Part shown: one piece after another, positions 45,571-57,141 of the stretch
Layout of the letters: every line of letters starts with the position of its first letter
Numbering within the stretch: the first letter of the stretch is position 1
Source: Ailanthus altissimus
Lineage: Eukaryota; Streptophyta; Magnoliopsida; Sapindales; Simaroubaceae
Length of the DNA stretch: 64,000 nt
Direction: 5' to 3'
Assembly (NCBI GenBank): GCA_946807835.1
Contig: OX327690.1
Location: 14,232,501-14,296,500 of the forward strand
Program-made: the position numbers and the translations under genes
The notes under the pieces: generated by a model
The model's database searches: none
What the model was told of the DNA's origin: nothing
What the model saw: the letters and a program-made list of their open reading frames with translations, nothing else

Positions 45571-47712
45571 GGCTGAAATCCATCTTTGATCGATAAACTA
45601 TGCTCGACTAGGTCCTTGCTAAGGCCAGGCATCTCAGTGTTGTCCTATGTGAAATAATCTTTGTATTCCTTGAGAATCACAAAAAATTAAGCCTCAAATG
45701 ATGGATTCAAAACCTCGTTAATAACGATTGGCTTATGGTCATCTGTTGACCCTAAGTTAATTTCTTTTAGTTTACTTTGAGGGTTATGATAGTCCAACTT
45801 TTTTGGAGTTGGCTTTAATTCATGGTTGATCTATGGGTCTTGTATTTCATCTTTGTAGATACATTCCCCGAGGCAAATGTATATTTTTGTCTATTTATCA
45901 AAAAAATTGGCAAAAGAATGGTCTTGATTGTGGTAGAGCTAGATTTCTCTTGGTGACTTAGGCATCAGTCTTGACTATTTCAAAGCCATATCGATTGGGA
46001 TCACCCTTTTTCAAAAAAGTGATGATGATGGTTAGATCGTATAATGTTACAGATGTTACTTTCTTATCACCTTCAAATAGTATGTGGTTAGCATGAATTA
46101 TCTTGTCCATCCTATCTAGTTGCCATATAAAAATCATATGGTGCATACTGGATGGTATTGTCTTGTTTGAATTAATTTAATCTAACCTAAAAAGGATATT
46201 GTAGTCACTTAGTATATTGACCACGTAGAATGGTTTATCTTTTTCAATATGGATGACTTTAACCTTAAGGGAAACGAATCTATCGGCTGGCTTTTTGCGG
46301 CCTGCAAAATTAGTCATAATAACATCAGAGGGTTCAAGATCGCCTTTGTTGATGCTTAACTTCCTTAACATCCTTAGAGGTAAAATATTAACCCTTAAAC
46401 TGTTATCAATCAGGATTCTCTTGCATTAACCACAAATAATGGCCGGATGTACTTAGTTATATTGTCGACTAGATCAGGGAGTGTCAGAAGTGTTGATTTA
46501 TCCGTCTCATATCCAATATGATAAATGTTGACCACATCGTCGTCCAGGGTGGATGATTGCCTTGGTTTTGATTAGAATAATTTAAGCAATATAACCACCA
46601 TGTTCATACTTTGTATGAGGATCTGTTCAATTGTTGCCCTTACTGAAGTTAGTCTATTTATAAGTCAAGACCATCGGTCTCTGTCTCTTTAACCTTTGAT
46701 GGCTTACTTTTTCTATCTATCTATACCCAGACTTTCTTTTGGGGTGCATAAACTCTCTTTAATGGTTGGAAAGGTTGTCGCTCTTCTGTTGCTCTATTTG
46801 TATAGAGCTTTTTGTTGAGACTTTCAATATTTGCCAAGGTCTCAAAGTCATGACCCTCACCCTGGCTTTGTTTCTTAGTCTGCCAGAGTATGAAGGAATG
46901 CGTCCCCCTTATTGATTACACACGCTCTACTTTGGCTTATTGACCTCATATTGGCCGACTATGCTTGCTTTGGGCTTGAATGTACTTAAAGGTCGTTGAG
47001 TGGTGTTGGTACCATCTAAGTCACCAAGGACTTTTTGGAAGGTAGTCTGACATTGAGGGCAAGTTAGACAAGCCTTCTTTGGGGTCTATTAGACCTCTGG
47101 ATTCAGCTTTATTATGACTATTCTATCTTTTCTAGTTGCATCTGGAGATGAATTATTAACTTGGATCTTAATTGTCTACTTGTCTAGCATCCAAAATCCT
47201 GTAGACAATCTCTCTTATAATAATTTTCTTTATGAGGAAGGAATGACCATGTCCACACCTGATGTGGGAAAAGATTAGTCTCCATGAGGGAAGTCTTGCC
47301 CTTTGAGCTGAAAAGAAGTCGGCCTTCATTGATGAGCCTCTGTATCTCATTCCTAAAGACAACACAGTTGTTTGTATATGTCACTAGGAATTATACCATT
47401 TGCAGCAGTCTTTCCTAACATATTGGTCGACTGTGGGAATGGTATGGCCTTCGATCTTCAGCAGATTAAAGGAGTATTCTTTGATGATCTGGGTATTCTT
47501 GCAAATATTTTTCTTATCTTTGCCAGGCGTCACTTTTTTCAGCTTTGAGCATTCATATGGCCCACCTTTAACTACCTCAGCAAGGTATATTTCTTTATCG
47601 AAGTCAGACTTATCTGATTCAATGTCTGAATTAGCCTGGACGGCCATAACTTCCAATTGATTCTTGTAATAAGTTTCTTTTGAGGACGACTAATTCTAAT
47701 CCTTTTCCATGA
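45571..47712 (-). pseudogene. Tat-like gag end and protease region
   Basis: Minus-strand pieces at 47384-47656 (VQANSDIESDKSDFDKEIYL), 47184-47384, 46177-46371 (SDVIMTNFAGRKKPADRFVS, then the YFVVNILSDYNILF-type block near the RT linker) and 45958-46146. The order matches the protease and linker part of Tat polyproteins, but the aspartic protease active site could not be placed with confidence. The plus-strand frame at 47400-47660 is its shadow. Confidence 0.65.
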
Positions 47713-47717
47713 GAAGT

Positions 47718-49517
47718 TGATAAGTGCATTTTATGTATAATTTTATACCCCCCTTAATTTGATAATTTCTCATTTTGAATATAAATATATGGATTTTTAT
47801 GTTTATTAATTTCATTTTATATGTTTCAAGCTAATGGAGCTATTTAAAGTGAATATTCAAAGAAAACAAGCAAAAAATCCTAAAATGCTACAGTGTAATA
47901 AACAGTACATAGCTACAATACTATTTTAACACATGTTTTAATACCCATTTTCTTACCCTAATTTGAAACTTATAAATACCACCCTTTAGCTATTTCTCAC
48001 ACCATAAAAGAGGAGGTATAAAAATTACAAAGGAGAAGAAAATTAGAGCTCAAATTTAAAGAGAATGAAAAATGTCTCCAAGGTTTCTTGAACATCATTG
48101 AAGATATTTGAAGGATTGAAACCTTAGAGACACCCTAAAATTTGGTTTTCTCTTTCTTTTCTTAATTTTTCTCTTTTGTTTAAATTTCCAATTGTGAACA
48201 TTGTTTAAATGAGTAGTACTATGGATTTCTTGATAATTTTAGTTATGGTTAGATTGGTATGCAATTATACTTAAATTCTAAGGCTTGATGTAGTTTTATT
48301 TATATTATGTTTGGATGATTTAGTATATTTTCTTGTCATTCATTTATGTTTCTCTATGATTAATGCTTCAAATTGATTGAAAAATGAATTGGATGTTGTA
48401 GATTTATGGATTGATGCTTGGGAGAGCTTGACCCATTTATCAGATTTAAGAAGCATAGCCTTAGGTTGTTATTGAGTTGGAAGGCTAATAGGACTTAGGT
48501 AATCACCATGGTTTGCTCAATGATTACATATGGTGCACATCAAGTGTTCAATAAAATGTGTGAGAGCACTTGGGGTATGACATTATACCTAGGATTTCAT
48601 TTGACGCTCGGGAGAAGTAATGAGATTAATCCTTGGGCAATAATTTAAAGGTTGCGTAATACATGCATAGGTAATGAGATTAGTCTTAATCCCTTGAATA
48701 ATAAATTGAATAAAATTGTTAAATAAGAAGAACATATGAAGAATAGAATGAAATCAATAATCTAGGATCCTATTTGTATAGAATTCACCATATCTCAAGA
48801 TTATCATTTTGTTGCTAGATTATATGTTGAAGAACTTGATGGAACTCTATTGAACAAAATCTGTTGAAGTTATTTTGTGATTAATGACTATTTTGTGTTA
48901 TTCATTTATACTATCCTTTTTATGTGCTTAATGCTTCTAATTGCATTGGGAAATAAATTGGATGATCTAAACATTTGGGTTATGTGCTTGGGAAAGTTTA
49001 ATCCATATATAGGTTTTAAAAAACATAGCTTTGAGTTTGTTGAGTTGGGAGACTAATGAACTTAGGGTAGTCATATAAGGGTAGTTTAATGCGTGTATGT
49101 ATAACGGGTTTGATAGAGATATCAACTTAATTGTATATGTATAGAGTCTCATTCAGCACTCGGGAGAGGGAATGAGATTAATCATACACACTAGACTAAT
49201 GATTGCATAAAATTGGTTATTAATCACTCATTATAAAGACCATAGAAACAATGGAGGGAGATTAATTCACTAGAACCTCGTTGCTATAGAACAATTATAT
49301 TTTTAAATTACCAAGTTATTTAGTTTAAAGACTTTTTATTCCATAACTCAACTTATCACTTAGATTAGCCTAGATAATGTTAGGTTGCCAACATCATAAT
49401 ACTTAGCATCAATTTAGACACAATCCTTATGGGAACGATACTTACTCATCACTTTATTACTTGTTCACGACCCATGCACTTGCGATTACAATTCACGTGT
49501 GTATAATTTCACGAATA
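47718..49517 (+). mobile_element. Solo LTR, 1800 bp, nested between Tat gag and pol
   Basis: Flanked by GAAGT (47713-47717 and 49518-49522). Starts TGATAAGTGCATTTTATG; ends TTTCACGAATA, so the final CA has become TA. A TATA box (TATAAATA, 47971-47978) and the end phrase GAACGATACTT...TTTATTACTTG...GCACTTGCGATTACA show plus orientation and a gypsy-type R-U5. Inside, a diverged duplication of about 480 bp is visible: 48300-48780 resembles 48830-49200 (TTAATGCTTC..ATTG, GCTTGGGA, CTCGGGAGA..AATGAGATTAAT). No coding capacity. Confidence 0.83.
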
Positions 49518-49522
49518 GAAGT

Positions 49523-50751
49523 ATTTTGTAGCTAGTAGTCTAAGTTGCCAACTCATATAGATCACAAAAATAGTTTCTTTCAAAGTACTTTATCATTGCA
49601 AAGGATATTCCTTGGACAACCACTGGTACGGAGTCGGCCTTCGAAATCTGCATTTAGCACTATGTTTGAAGTTTTTTGAATTGGTTTATATACTTTAAAA
49701 TCGATTCATCTAGTATCTAGGTGACTCTGGCCAGGTTGGCCAAGGTGACGTCTAAAGGTGGCCTGTAAAATTCGGCATAGAACTTGTCCTTTATTTACTC
49801 TTAGTTAGTGATCAACTCAGTCGCCAAGTTGGTGTACCAAGTAAAGGCCATTGTCATTAGGGAATTTCCAAATAGCCTTAAGTTCTAGAATAGAGATGAA
49901 CTGATCTCTCTATACTGCGCTATGATTCTAAAGATGTGTTCAAAGGTGGTGATATTTTCTTCACCTGAAAAAAGAAAGAATTCGGGGATCTTGTATCCCT
50001 TCCAAAAAGGGAAACGTGTATCAATACTATAGGGTAGGGCGTCTTATAAGAAGGACGTGCCATAAGCCTCAAATTGACCTCTATGTTCTGCAATACTTCA
50101 TAAATTGAGGACTGCACCGGTTCTGTAGACCCAAACTGAATTGGTCTAGACAAACTTTAGGTGACTTGGTCTTGGTTCTAGTATAGAATTTCCAAGTTAA
50201 TCATGTTACCAACTTGGTCATTGCTAAAAAGTTATCCTAGCTAGCTCTGATAGGTCTGAGATTTAGAAGAGTCAACCCTCTTAAATTGCCAAATGATATT
50301 GACCAAACTATAGGATAGGTTGACCATGTGATATTGCCATCGTCAAGGCTCTTATAACTCAGAGTCTAGAAGCCCCTAAAGCAAATTTATTAGCTCTATT
50401 TAGTTTTGCCTCATCGTCTCAAGGTTCTTAAGCATGCTTAATGCTCTGATTGTCTTTAATCAAACGCTGAAACACTATGACCATTCGGCTATCAGCATAG
50501 TGCTAAGTGGTTAGTTCTCTTGGGTGATCTGAGTAACCAAACTTTGAATATTAGTCGTGGAGAATAGCTTAAGGTATAGAAGAGTACTACAGCGAATTTC
50601 TCCAGCTATTGGTTTAGTAGATCTTCCTCTGCTGCTCAGCCTCTGATGAATCTCTGAGCTAAGGTGGTGTAGTTGTGGTTGACTCAATTTTATTCTTTCT
50701 TGTGTAATTTTTGGCCATTTGTCTAGTTTTTACTAGCATACAAGGAATTTA
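49523..50751 (-). pseudogene. Tat-like gag, broken
   Basis: On the minus strand, upstream of pol and just inside the primer site. The region at 49560-50160 shows the Gag core: a FPFWKGYKIPEFFLFSGEEN-like stretch, then ITTFEHIFRI, LRLFGNSLMTMAFTWY and a LDTRIDFKVYK-like end. The longest open piece (49920-50153) begins MSRPIQFGSTEPVQSSIYEV and then drifts out of frame. Between 50160 and 50750 lies the less conserved N-terminus. The solo LTR separates this from the rest. Confidence 0.75.
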
Positions 50752-50769
50752 GTCCCACCGGGCATGCCA
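50752..50769 (-). other. Tat-like primer-binding site
   Basis: On the minus strand, TGGCATGCCCGGTGGGAC, close to the common gypsy form TGGCACGCCCGGTGGGAC. It lies between the gag start and the 5' LTR. Confidence 0.7.
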
Positions 50770-51382
50770 AAATGATTGTTTGTGTAAATATACTTCGGGT
50801 CTATGTATGGTCCATGTTCGGCTAAATAAAGGTTTCTCCAAAGTAAAGAAAAACCAAGATAAAGGTTTTTGCCAACAAATGAGGTTTATTGCTAAACCTG
50901 GGTTAGGAAACAATAAGTGAGATCTATCGCTAGACCTGGCTATGATGCAGTAAGTGTGTCGCAGAGCTTGGATCATTTACAAACTCTCATTATATAGCCT
51001 TTGCCGCTACCCTTTTGGCTATTTAAAATGCTATTAAGCATGACAATGCAATTAAATTGCCACTTCATGCTTTAACATTTAGCTTGGTAGCATGATGCTT
51101 TTGACTTGGCCGAATGGTGGTTAAATTAGTGGCTAAATATGTTTCTTTCAAAAGCCATATAATAGCCACCACATACTTACCATAGAGCATGACAATGCTT
51201 GTTTTGGACACTTTATACTTAAACAAAATGAATTTGTAATAGTGGAAGTATAACAATGAACTGGCCCAATTGTATTAGGATTGGTGGCCATTTTGTTATT
51301 CATTTTACCTACCTCATGCTTGTAAAAGTAAGCATAATAATGCCTTGTTAAAGTATTAGCTAATTATTTGCCATGTATGTAA
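50770..51382 (-). mobile_element. Tat-like 5' LTR
   Basis: Adjoins the primer site on the minus strand and aligns with 14505-14652/37878 onward. A minus-strand TATATAA at about 50989-50995 could be its TATA box. At 51010-51370 it carries repeated GCATGA/TCATGC words (for example CCACTTCATGCTTTAAC, CCTACCTCATGCTTG) like those at 54480-54900. The outer end appears truncated by a copia-type LTR fragment at 51383. Confidence 0.55.
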
Positions 51383-52059
51383 CTTAAGTATGGTAGATAA
51401 CTCACAAGTCCACTGTGGTGCTCAAGTTATGGGTCATGAATACTACTCAACTCAAGAAGACCCTTCTTTGACGAATTTATTAGATATCTATTGGAGGTCC
51501 TCATTGAATTTTTTTTAGTAATAGTTGTCACTAAATGCCCACATATTTGTACTAGCTTCCACTAAACTCATAATTTGCTAAGATTAACTATCTGGACAAT
51601 CCATGTAGATATACAATAATCTATATATAATAAAGTCTCTACCGATAGATCCACATAGTGAAGATAGATCAGGAATATAATGTTTGAGAATGATACTTGC
51701 ACAATGATATTTTCTGCATTATTTGTAACTCCTTGCAACTATTTTATTGCTAATATATTTTCACATCTTTGTCCAATTTTAAACAAGGGTCTAACTCCTT
51801 AGATTTTGCTGACTCTTATATCCTGTTAACTCTTAGTAGTGCTAATTTTTAGTATTTATAACTCTCAGTGTAGCTAACTCTTAGTGCTGGTCTAAACTCC
51901 TTCAAACCAGATCTGAACTATTTCAGATCATACAGTGTTTGAAACGTTATAAGTAACATACCATATATTAAATATAATTAGTGATTTAATAAAATATATA
52001 TTGCATACATATAAACTATTCATACAAAATGAGATGATACACAAGCACAAATCCTAATA
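51383..52059 (-). mobile_element. Copia-type LTR fragment, minus orientation
   Basis: Reverse complement of the first part of a TGTTGG-type LTR. Near 52059 it begins TATTAGGATTTGTGC (compare TGTTGGGATTTTTGC), passes through the GATCTGAA hairpin region at 51895-51930 and ends at the phrase matching GTGATCCACCATACTT near 51383. Confidence 0.75.
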
Positions 52060-53610
52060 TGTTGGTCTGTCGGTGAAGACTTTATCATATATAGATCATA
52101 CCTCAACTTAGATAGGACTGCTGGGTGTTGTTGTATATCATAGACCTCAACTTTTATGGTTCCATGCATGTCATAGATGAAAGAGCTTATAAGTGATTCA
52201 TCATACTTTGGTTCTACGCATGTCGCAAACGTTTCATAGTGTGACCGATGGGTATTATTTAATTCTTATGGAGTCTGGTGCATACAAATATGAGATCCTT
52301 CAGCTTGCATAAGGAGTTGGATATCTAGATGCTTCGAGATAGTATCTTAGAAAATCTTGTTACCATAAGCATTTATCCAGGGAAATAGTTTTCTTCAAGG
52401 TTAAATAATATGACAAAGAAGTTTATGCATATTGTTCAGTAAGATACACGTCTGAAGATAGGCTATGAATACGCATATGAGGATAAGACGGTAATAATTT
52501 ATATCCCTGCACATCCAAGATATCATGAAGAAAGGACTATACATGTGCGTAATAACCTTAGCTTGAAGGTTAATGCGTTGATTTGTATTTACCTAATGCG
52601 TGCATAGGGCAGTGTTCATGGACTTATGAAATAGTTCTATTTTACAAGTCAAGCATATGAACTTAAGGAGTCTCATGGTATAGAGCGTACTTGTTGTGCA
52701 TAAGGCAGTGTACTAGATTAAATTATTTAGTCTACTACAATGCAGCAATACTTGGTAATGTGCGTGTGTTTGTATTTAAGTGTTAAATACAATAATTAGT
52801 TGATAATTATTTTTAACCAATGGTATGGTGACATATGGCATATTATGGGTTATTGGTTGAGTTTACCTAAGTGTGGGATATGGTGGGACCCCACTATAAG
52901 ATATATTTGGTAACCAATATAAGGGGTAAAATGATAATTTTACAAATATTAATTATTTAATAGTTAAATAATCAAATATCTCATTATTATATAATATAAT
53001 ATAATATTAATATATATATATATACACACTTGGTGGACAAGTATATATATATATGTATTAATATTATATATATATGTTTAGTGTGTGTGTGTGTTGTACG
53101 TGAGAAGTAATTGTGAATTGCTAAGGGAGTTGTTTTGTTCTTTTGAAGAACATTTGGGTGCCAGCCATTGTTGAGCAAAATTGGAAATAAAATTGTTTCT
53201 TTTCGTTTTGATTTCAAGAGTTAAAATCTTGGCTACCAACTACCACAATTCAAGTATTTGATTTATTGATTAAGTGTTGATAAATGGTAAATCAAATAGC
53301 TTAAGGTTTAATGAGGTTAAACCTAGAACTACTAGATATACTGATATTCTAGCCAATCAAGCCCATCTTGTTGCTTGCTAGAATTGTCAACTAGTTTCAC
53401 TTCTGATGGGTCTCTAATTAGTGATGTTTATAATCTCAATCTCAATTTACATATATTAATTTGATTAATATGCATTTGGTTTGTGTTCGTTAGAATACAT
53501 TATTCAATTATATATAAATATGTATAAGATGCATATTTATGTTTCAGCTGTGATTTAATATGTTTGAGATGCATATTTGTGATAATGAACATATGGCATA
53601 TGCATACACT
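52060..53610 (+). mobile_element. Copia-type LTR fragment, plus orientation
   Basis: Begins inside an LTR of the 58754-60947 family (GGTCTGTCGGTGAAG, compare GGTCTATCGGTGAAT) and follows it to near its end, including GGGACCCCACT at about 52887, TTAATAGTTAAATAATC and a decayed AATCAAGCCCATCTTGTTG block at about 53365. It lies head to head with the previous fragment. Simple (TA)n and (GT)n runs fill 53008-53095. Small minus-strand frames are low complexity. Confidence 0.7.
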
Positions 53611-55340
53611 GTAAAAATAAGACCAAATCATGGGATCTTGGGAAAGGTGGCATAAGATGTCTGTCCATACCAACATGAGATTAGTGGAAGCCCGTATAGA
53701 TATTTGGGTATTTAATGAGGATTGGGTACTGAACATACTCAATGGGCACCTCCAATAGACATCCTATAAATTTGTCAATAAAGGGTCTTCTTAAGTTGAG
53801 TAGCATTCGTGGTCCTTTGACCTGAGTACCACGGTGGACTTGTGAGTAATCTACCATACTTAGATTTCACATATGTTAGAGACCTTTCATGATCTAACCG
53901 TTGGGTATCACTAGATATGGTCTGATACTAATAAAATCTGGTGTATATAGATTTAAGATTCATCAACTCATATGGGTGACTTATATATCCCGATGCTCCG
54001 AAATTGTGTTCTAGAAAATCGCATGGCCATAAGTAATATACCTAAGAAAGAGTTTGATGTAAGATAAATAATATCGTAAAGGTGTTTACGGATATTGTTG
54101 TGGAAATATGAATCTGGAAATAAGTTTACAATTAAGCATATAGAGACTTTAAGGTGATGATCTATGTCTTCAATCTTCTAGGAGATAAATGACAGTTGAA
54201 TTATACGAATCTGTATTAACCTCAACTTGTATGGTTCAATGCCCCATTTTGTAATTTCTATAACGTATATGTAGGGCATTGTTTAAGGACTTAGTGAAAA
54301 ATTCCATAAAATAAATGTGTGTGAATGGTTTAATCTAGGAAGATCTAACAATATGAAGTGTTCTTATTGAGCACTAAGATAGCACACTGGGTTGATTGGT
54401 TTGATCTAGAAAGATCAAAGAAAGTAGGGCTTAAGTGTTAAGCCCAGGATATTAACAAGTGGCAAATAGGAACTTGCCACCTAAGACACTATTTGAAAGA
54501 AAAAGCATGAGGTGTCATTCACCTCATTTGTCTACTTCACTGTTTACAATTAATTTGTCATACTTTTTGTTTAAGCATGAGGTGGCTTAACTAATAGTAA
54601 TTGAGGAAGCATTTCGGCCACCAATCGTTTTTCTATTCGGCCATTTTATTTACCATTACATTTGCATTGTCATGCTTTTGAAAGCATGAGGTAGGTTTTG
54701 GTTAATGCCTTTCAAAAACAAAAAAGCCCATTTTGCATTTCCATGCTTTTTGAAAGCATGAGGTGGCTTAATAAATGGCAAATGAAAAGGAAAAATGGCC
54801 ACTTTTTAAGCTATAATTTGGCCAAATCAAAAGCTCATTATCACCAAGCAAATTTGCAAGCATGAAGTGGCTAATTAATGCATTGTTATGCTTCAATAAT
54901 GCAGCCACTAATATACTTTTAATTAGTTGAATAGGCAGTTATTAAGACTATGTAAATGGGGCATTATTCAATCGAATAATCAAGTTAAGAAAAAGTTACA
55001 ATATATACTAATAGTTAGTGTAGCATTAGGCAGAGAGAGACAATAGAAGCAAAAGTTGCTTCAACTTTAATTCCTCATAAAAAAAAAAAAAGCTACCATT
55101 ATAGCTTTAGCAATCCCACTGAGTTCCTAAACTAGAATAGATCAAAGTAACGCTTTAAGGGTGACCTCCCTAGCATCACAGCACTATAAGGTTAGCTCTG
55201 CGACATAGAATGCTAAACCTCCAATGTTGTAGCATTGAGAATCTAAGACTACAGTAATTACACCAGTCACTCAGATTATAGATTGCGGTGCTAGTTGAGT
55301 TGCTACGTGAGTATAGAGTTTTAGGATTACCATTGGTACA
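53611..55340 (+). mobile_element. Diverged copia-type LTR with adjoining leader
   Basis: Resembles the LTR at 14653: GAGATTAGTGGAAGCCCGTATAG, then GAGTAGCATTCGTGGTCCTTTGACC, then near its end AAGCTACCATTATAGC at about 55092. Sequence at 55200-55330 resembles the copia leader at about 17150-17230 (CGACATAGAATGCTAAACC). Internally, 54480-54900 has five or six copies of an AAGCATGAGGTGGC-like word. No primer site is preserved. Confidence 0.65.
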
Positions 55341-56179
55341 GTTTTAAAAGAAAATGGCCGAGCGAGGGCTTTAATAGTTTTTGATCTACCGATTGCATAT
55401 TATGCTTTTATATGTACATGCTAGTTATTATGTTTTACAGATCTTCGATATAGTTTTTCGAAGATGTAAATAAAATCCACTTGATAAGATTTCATCGACT
55501 TATGATGTTAAAAAACTATTTTATAGCTTTATACAAGTTTTAGAAGCATGATTTATGCATGTCTTTTAGAATTTAATATCTATGCAGAATGTTATTTTAT
55601 TTAAAATCTTAATGCACTCACTGAGCTCCTTTAGCTCACTTGTTCTGTATTTTATGTTTTCTAAACCCCTTTTCCAGGTGCAGGTCTTGGTACCTAAACT
55701 GCTAATTCTCCTACTGCTAATTAGTGGGCTAAATCTAAAGATCATTTTTATAAATGTAAATGTGCTGAGTAGCACTCTTTTTACTTTCTGCATTGTAGTT
55801 ATAGGCTTGTGTTGTACATATTTATTTTTTTATAAACAAGAAGAAGTTTTGATATTGTGATGATCGTTTCACTTTTTGTTAGCATGCCATTTTTGTGTTC
55901 AAAAATGAAATTATTGAGTTGAGTTGGATTTGGTTTTCAAAAGGACCGGAGGTCCTATTTGATAATATTGAGAAGCGGTTGGAAATAGAAGTGAAATTTC
56001 TTTGTAGATTTTTATATTGGATTTTTAGAAAAACAAGAAAAACTCTGCCCCTTTTTTTAAAAAAAATTTAAAAAGTCATTCCATATATATTCCAAGATTT
56101 TCTCAGTAATAGCAAGAAATAAAAAGGGGTTTACCTCGTGGAATTTCTCAACTTACACAGTTATATTCTAAGAAACTTT
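55341..56179. other. Unassigned, possible gypsy LTR piece
   Basis: The stretch CTCACTGAGCTCCTTTAGC...CCTTTTCCAGGTGCAGG at 55616-55685 resembles a phrase common in LTRs of plant gypsy (chromovirus) elements. No boundaries were found. The plus-strand frame at 55582-55860 is hydrophobic and has no motif; the minus-strand one at 55566-55793 is its shadow. Confidence 0.3.
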
Positions 56180-57141
56180 CATCAGGGTGCCTAACATGAC
56201 CGCTGGGATTTACAATAGAGGGTCTCGGGCTGGATCTTGTTATATATGGTGCAATTGGCTCAGAAGGGGCTTGATAAGCTATATGGAATTGCATTCCTTC
56301 CTCAACATTACTTATTGTTTCTCTCGCGTAACTTCTTATGGCGCTTCTAGAGTTTTATGCCTTAGTTGGGCTCTTTGAGATGATATTAACCTTAGAATCA
56401 TACTTATGAGCAATCTTTTCATTGTTGTCTTCCTCAATCTTTTCCTTTTACTTTGTGTTTGATTCAGATTAAGCACTCCTGGCCTCCTTAAGGAATTCCT
56501 TTAAAACCCATTTTAGATCAATGTTTTAATATGCTCCCTAAGTTTGAAGTGATCTATGATGTTATGTTTGTAACCTTATATAAGTTACAATACTTTCACT
56601 TACTCCTCCTGTCTAGGCTTTCATTTATAGAAGTAGTCTTTTATTGCTATCCTTTACACCGAACGGTGAAAAAGATAATTTCTCATGAGGTGTTGAGGAA
56701 ACTATAAGATAAAAACTAAGAGACTTCCAAAGTCTCATGTAGGGCCTACTAACTAAACTTAGATGGTGGTGGCAATCTTATTGGAGCTGGGTTCTCCTAT
56801 GGGCGAGGACTTCTCATTGGTAGCTATAGTACAGATAGTGGCTCAACTCTTCTTAGTCACTCTCTAAGTCTAAAGCCTTCCCTTTTCTATTTTTCTCTCT
56901 TCATTTGGAACTTCTCATTTATCTTGATTTATTTAAGTGCCTAGTATAGGCTTCCCTATATGACTTTGGCTCTAATTCATAGAAGGTAAACCACAGTTTC
57001 CCAAGCTTGAGGTCTTTTTAAAAGTTAATGCTTATTTCCTTGGTGTCGATGACACCCATATTTGTGACTTTCTTATGAAAGCTCCAAACAAAGTCTTTCA
57101 ATGACTCAAATTCACCTTGTTTAACATACATCAATGTGGAC
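56180..57141 (-). pseudogene. Decayed Ty3/gypsy gag, minus strand
   Basis: Read from 57141 downward: LMYVKQGEFESLKDFVWSFH, then VTNMGVIDTKEISINF and KLWFTFYELEPKSYREAY. These are the Gag core end of a Tat-like element. It continues to a RRSK..YCN.HKVTNI-like stretch near 56600, where the zinc-knuckle-like region of this family lies. Stops are frequent. It is cut at 57141 by the following LTR. Confidence 0.7.

Larger units (their letters stand above)
14500..51382 (-). mobile_element. Tat-like Ty3/gypsy element hosting nested insertions
   Basis: Outermost element of the nest, on the minus strand. In its own reading direction it has a 5' LTR (about 51382 down to 50770), a primer site (50752-50769), gag, PR, RT with YIDD, RNase H plus a second RNase-H-like block, integrase, an opposite-strand ORF (39293-42106) and a 3' LTR. 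The 3' LTR is split: its outer end is at about 14500-14652 and the rest resumes at 37878, because the copia element inserted there. Support for joining the two parts: 14505-14652 continuing into 37878 aligns over roughly 200 bases with 50783-50990, with sequence such as AATATACTT-GGGTC and GTTCTATC/GATCTATC in the same order. Identity is only about 65-70%, so the element is old. Outer boundaries are approximate. Confidence 0.6.
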
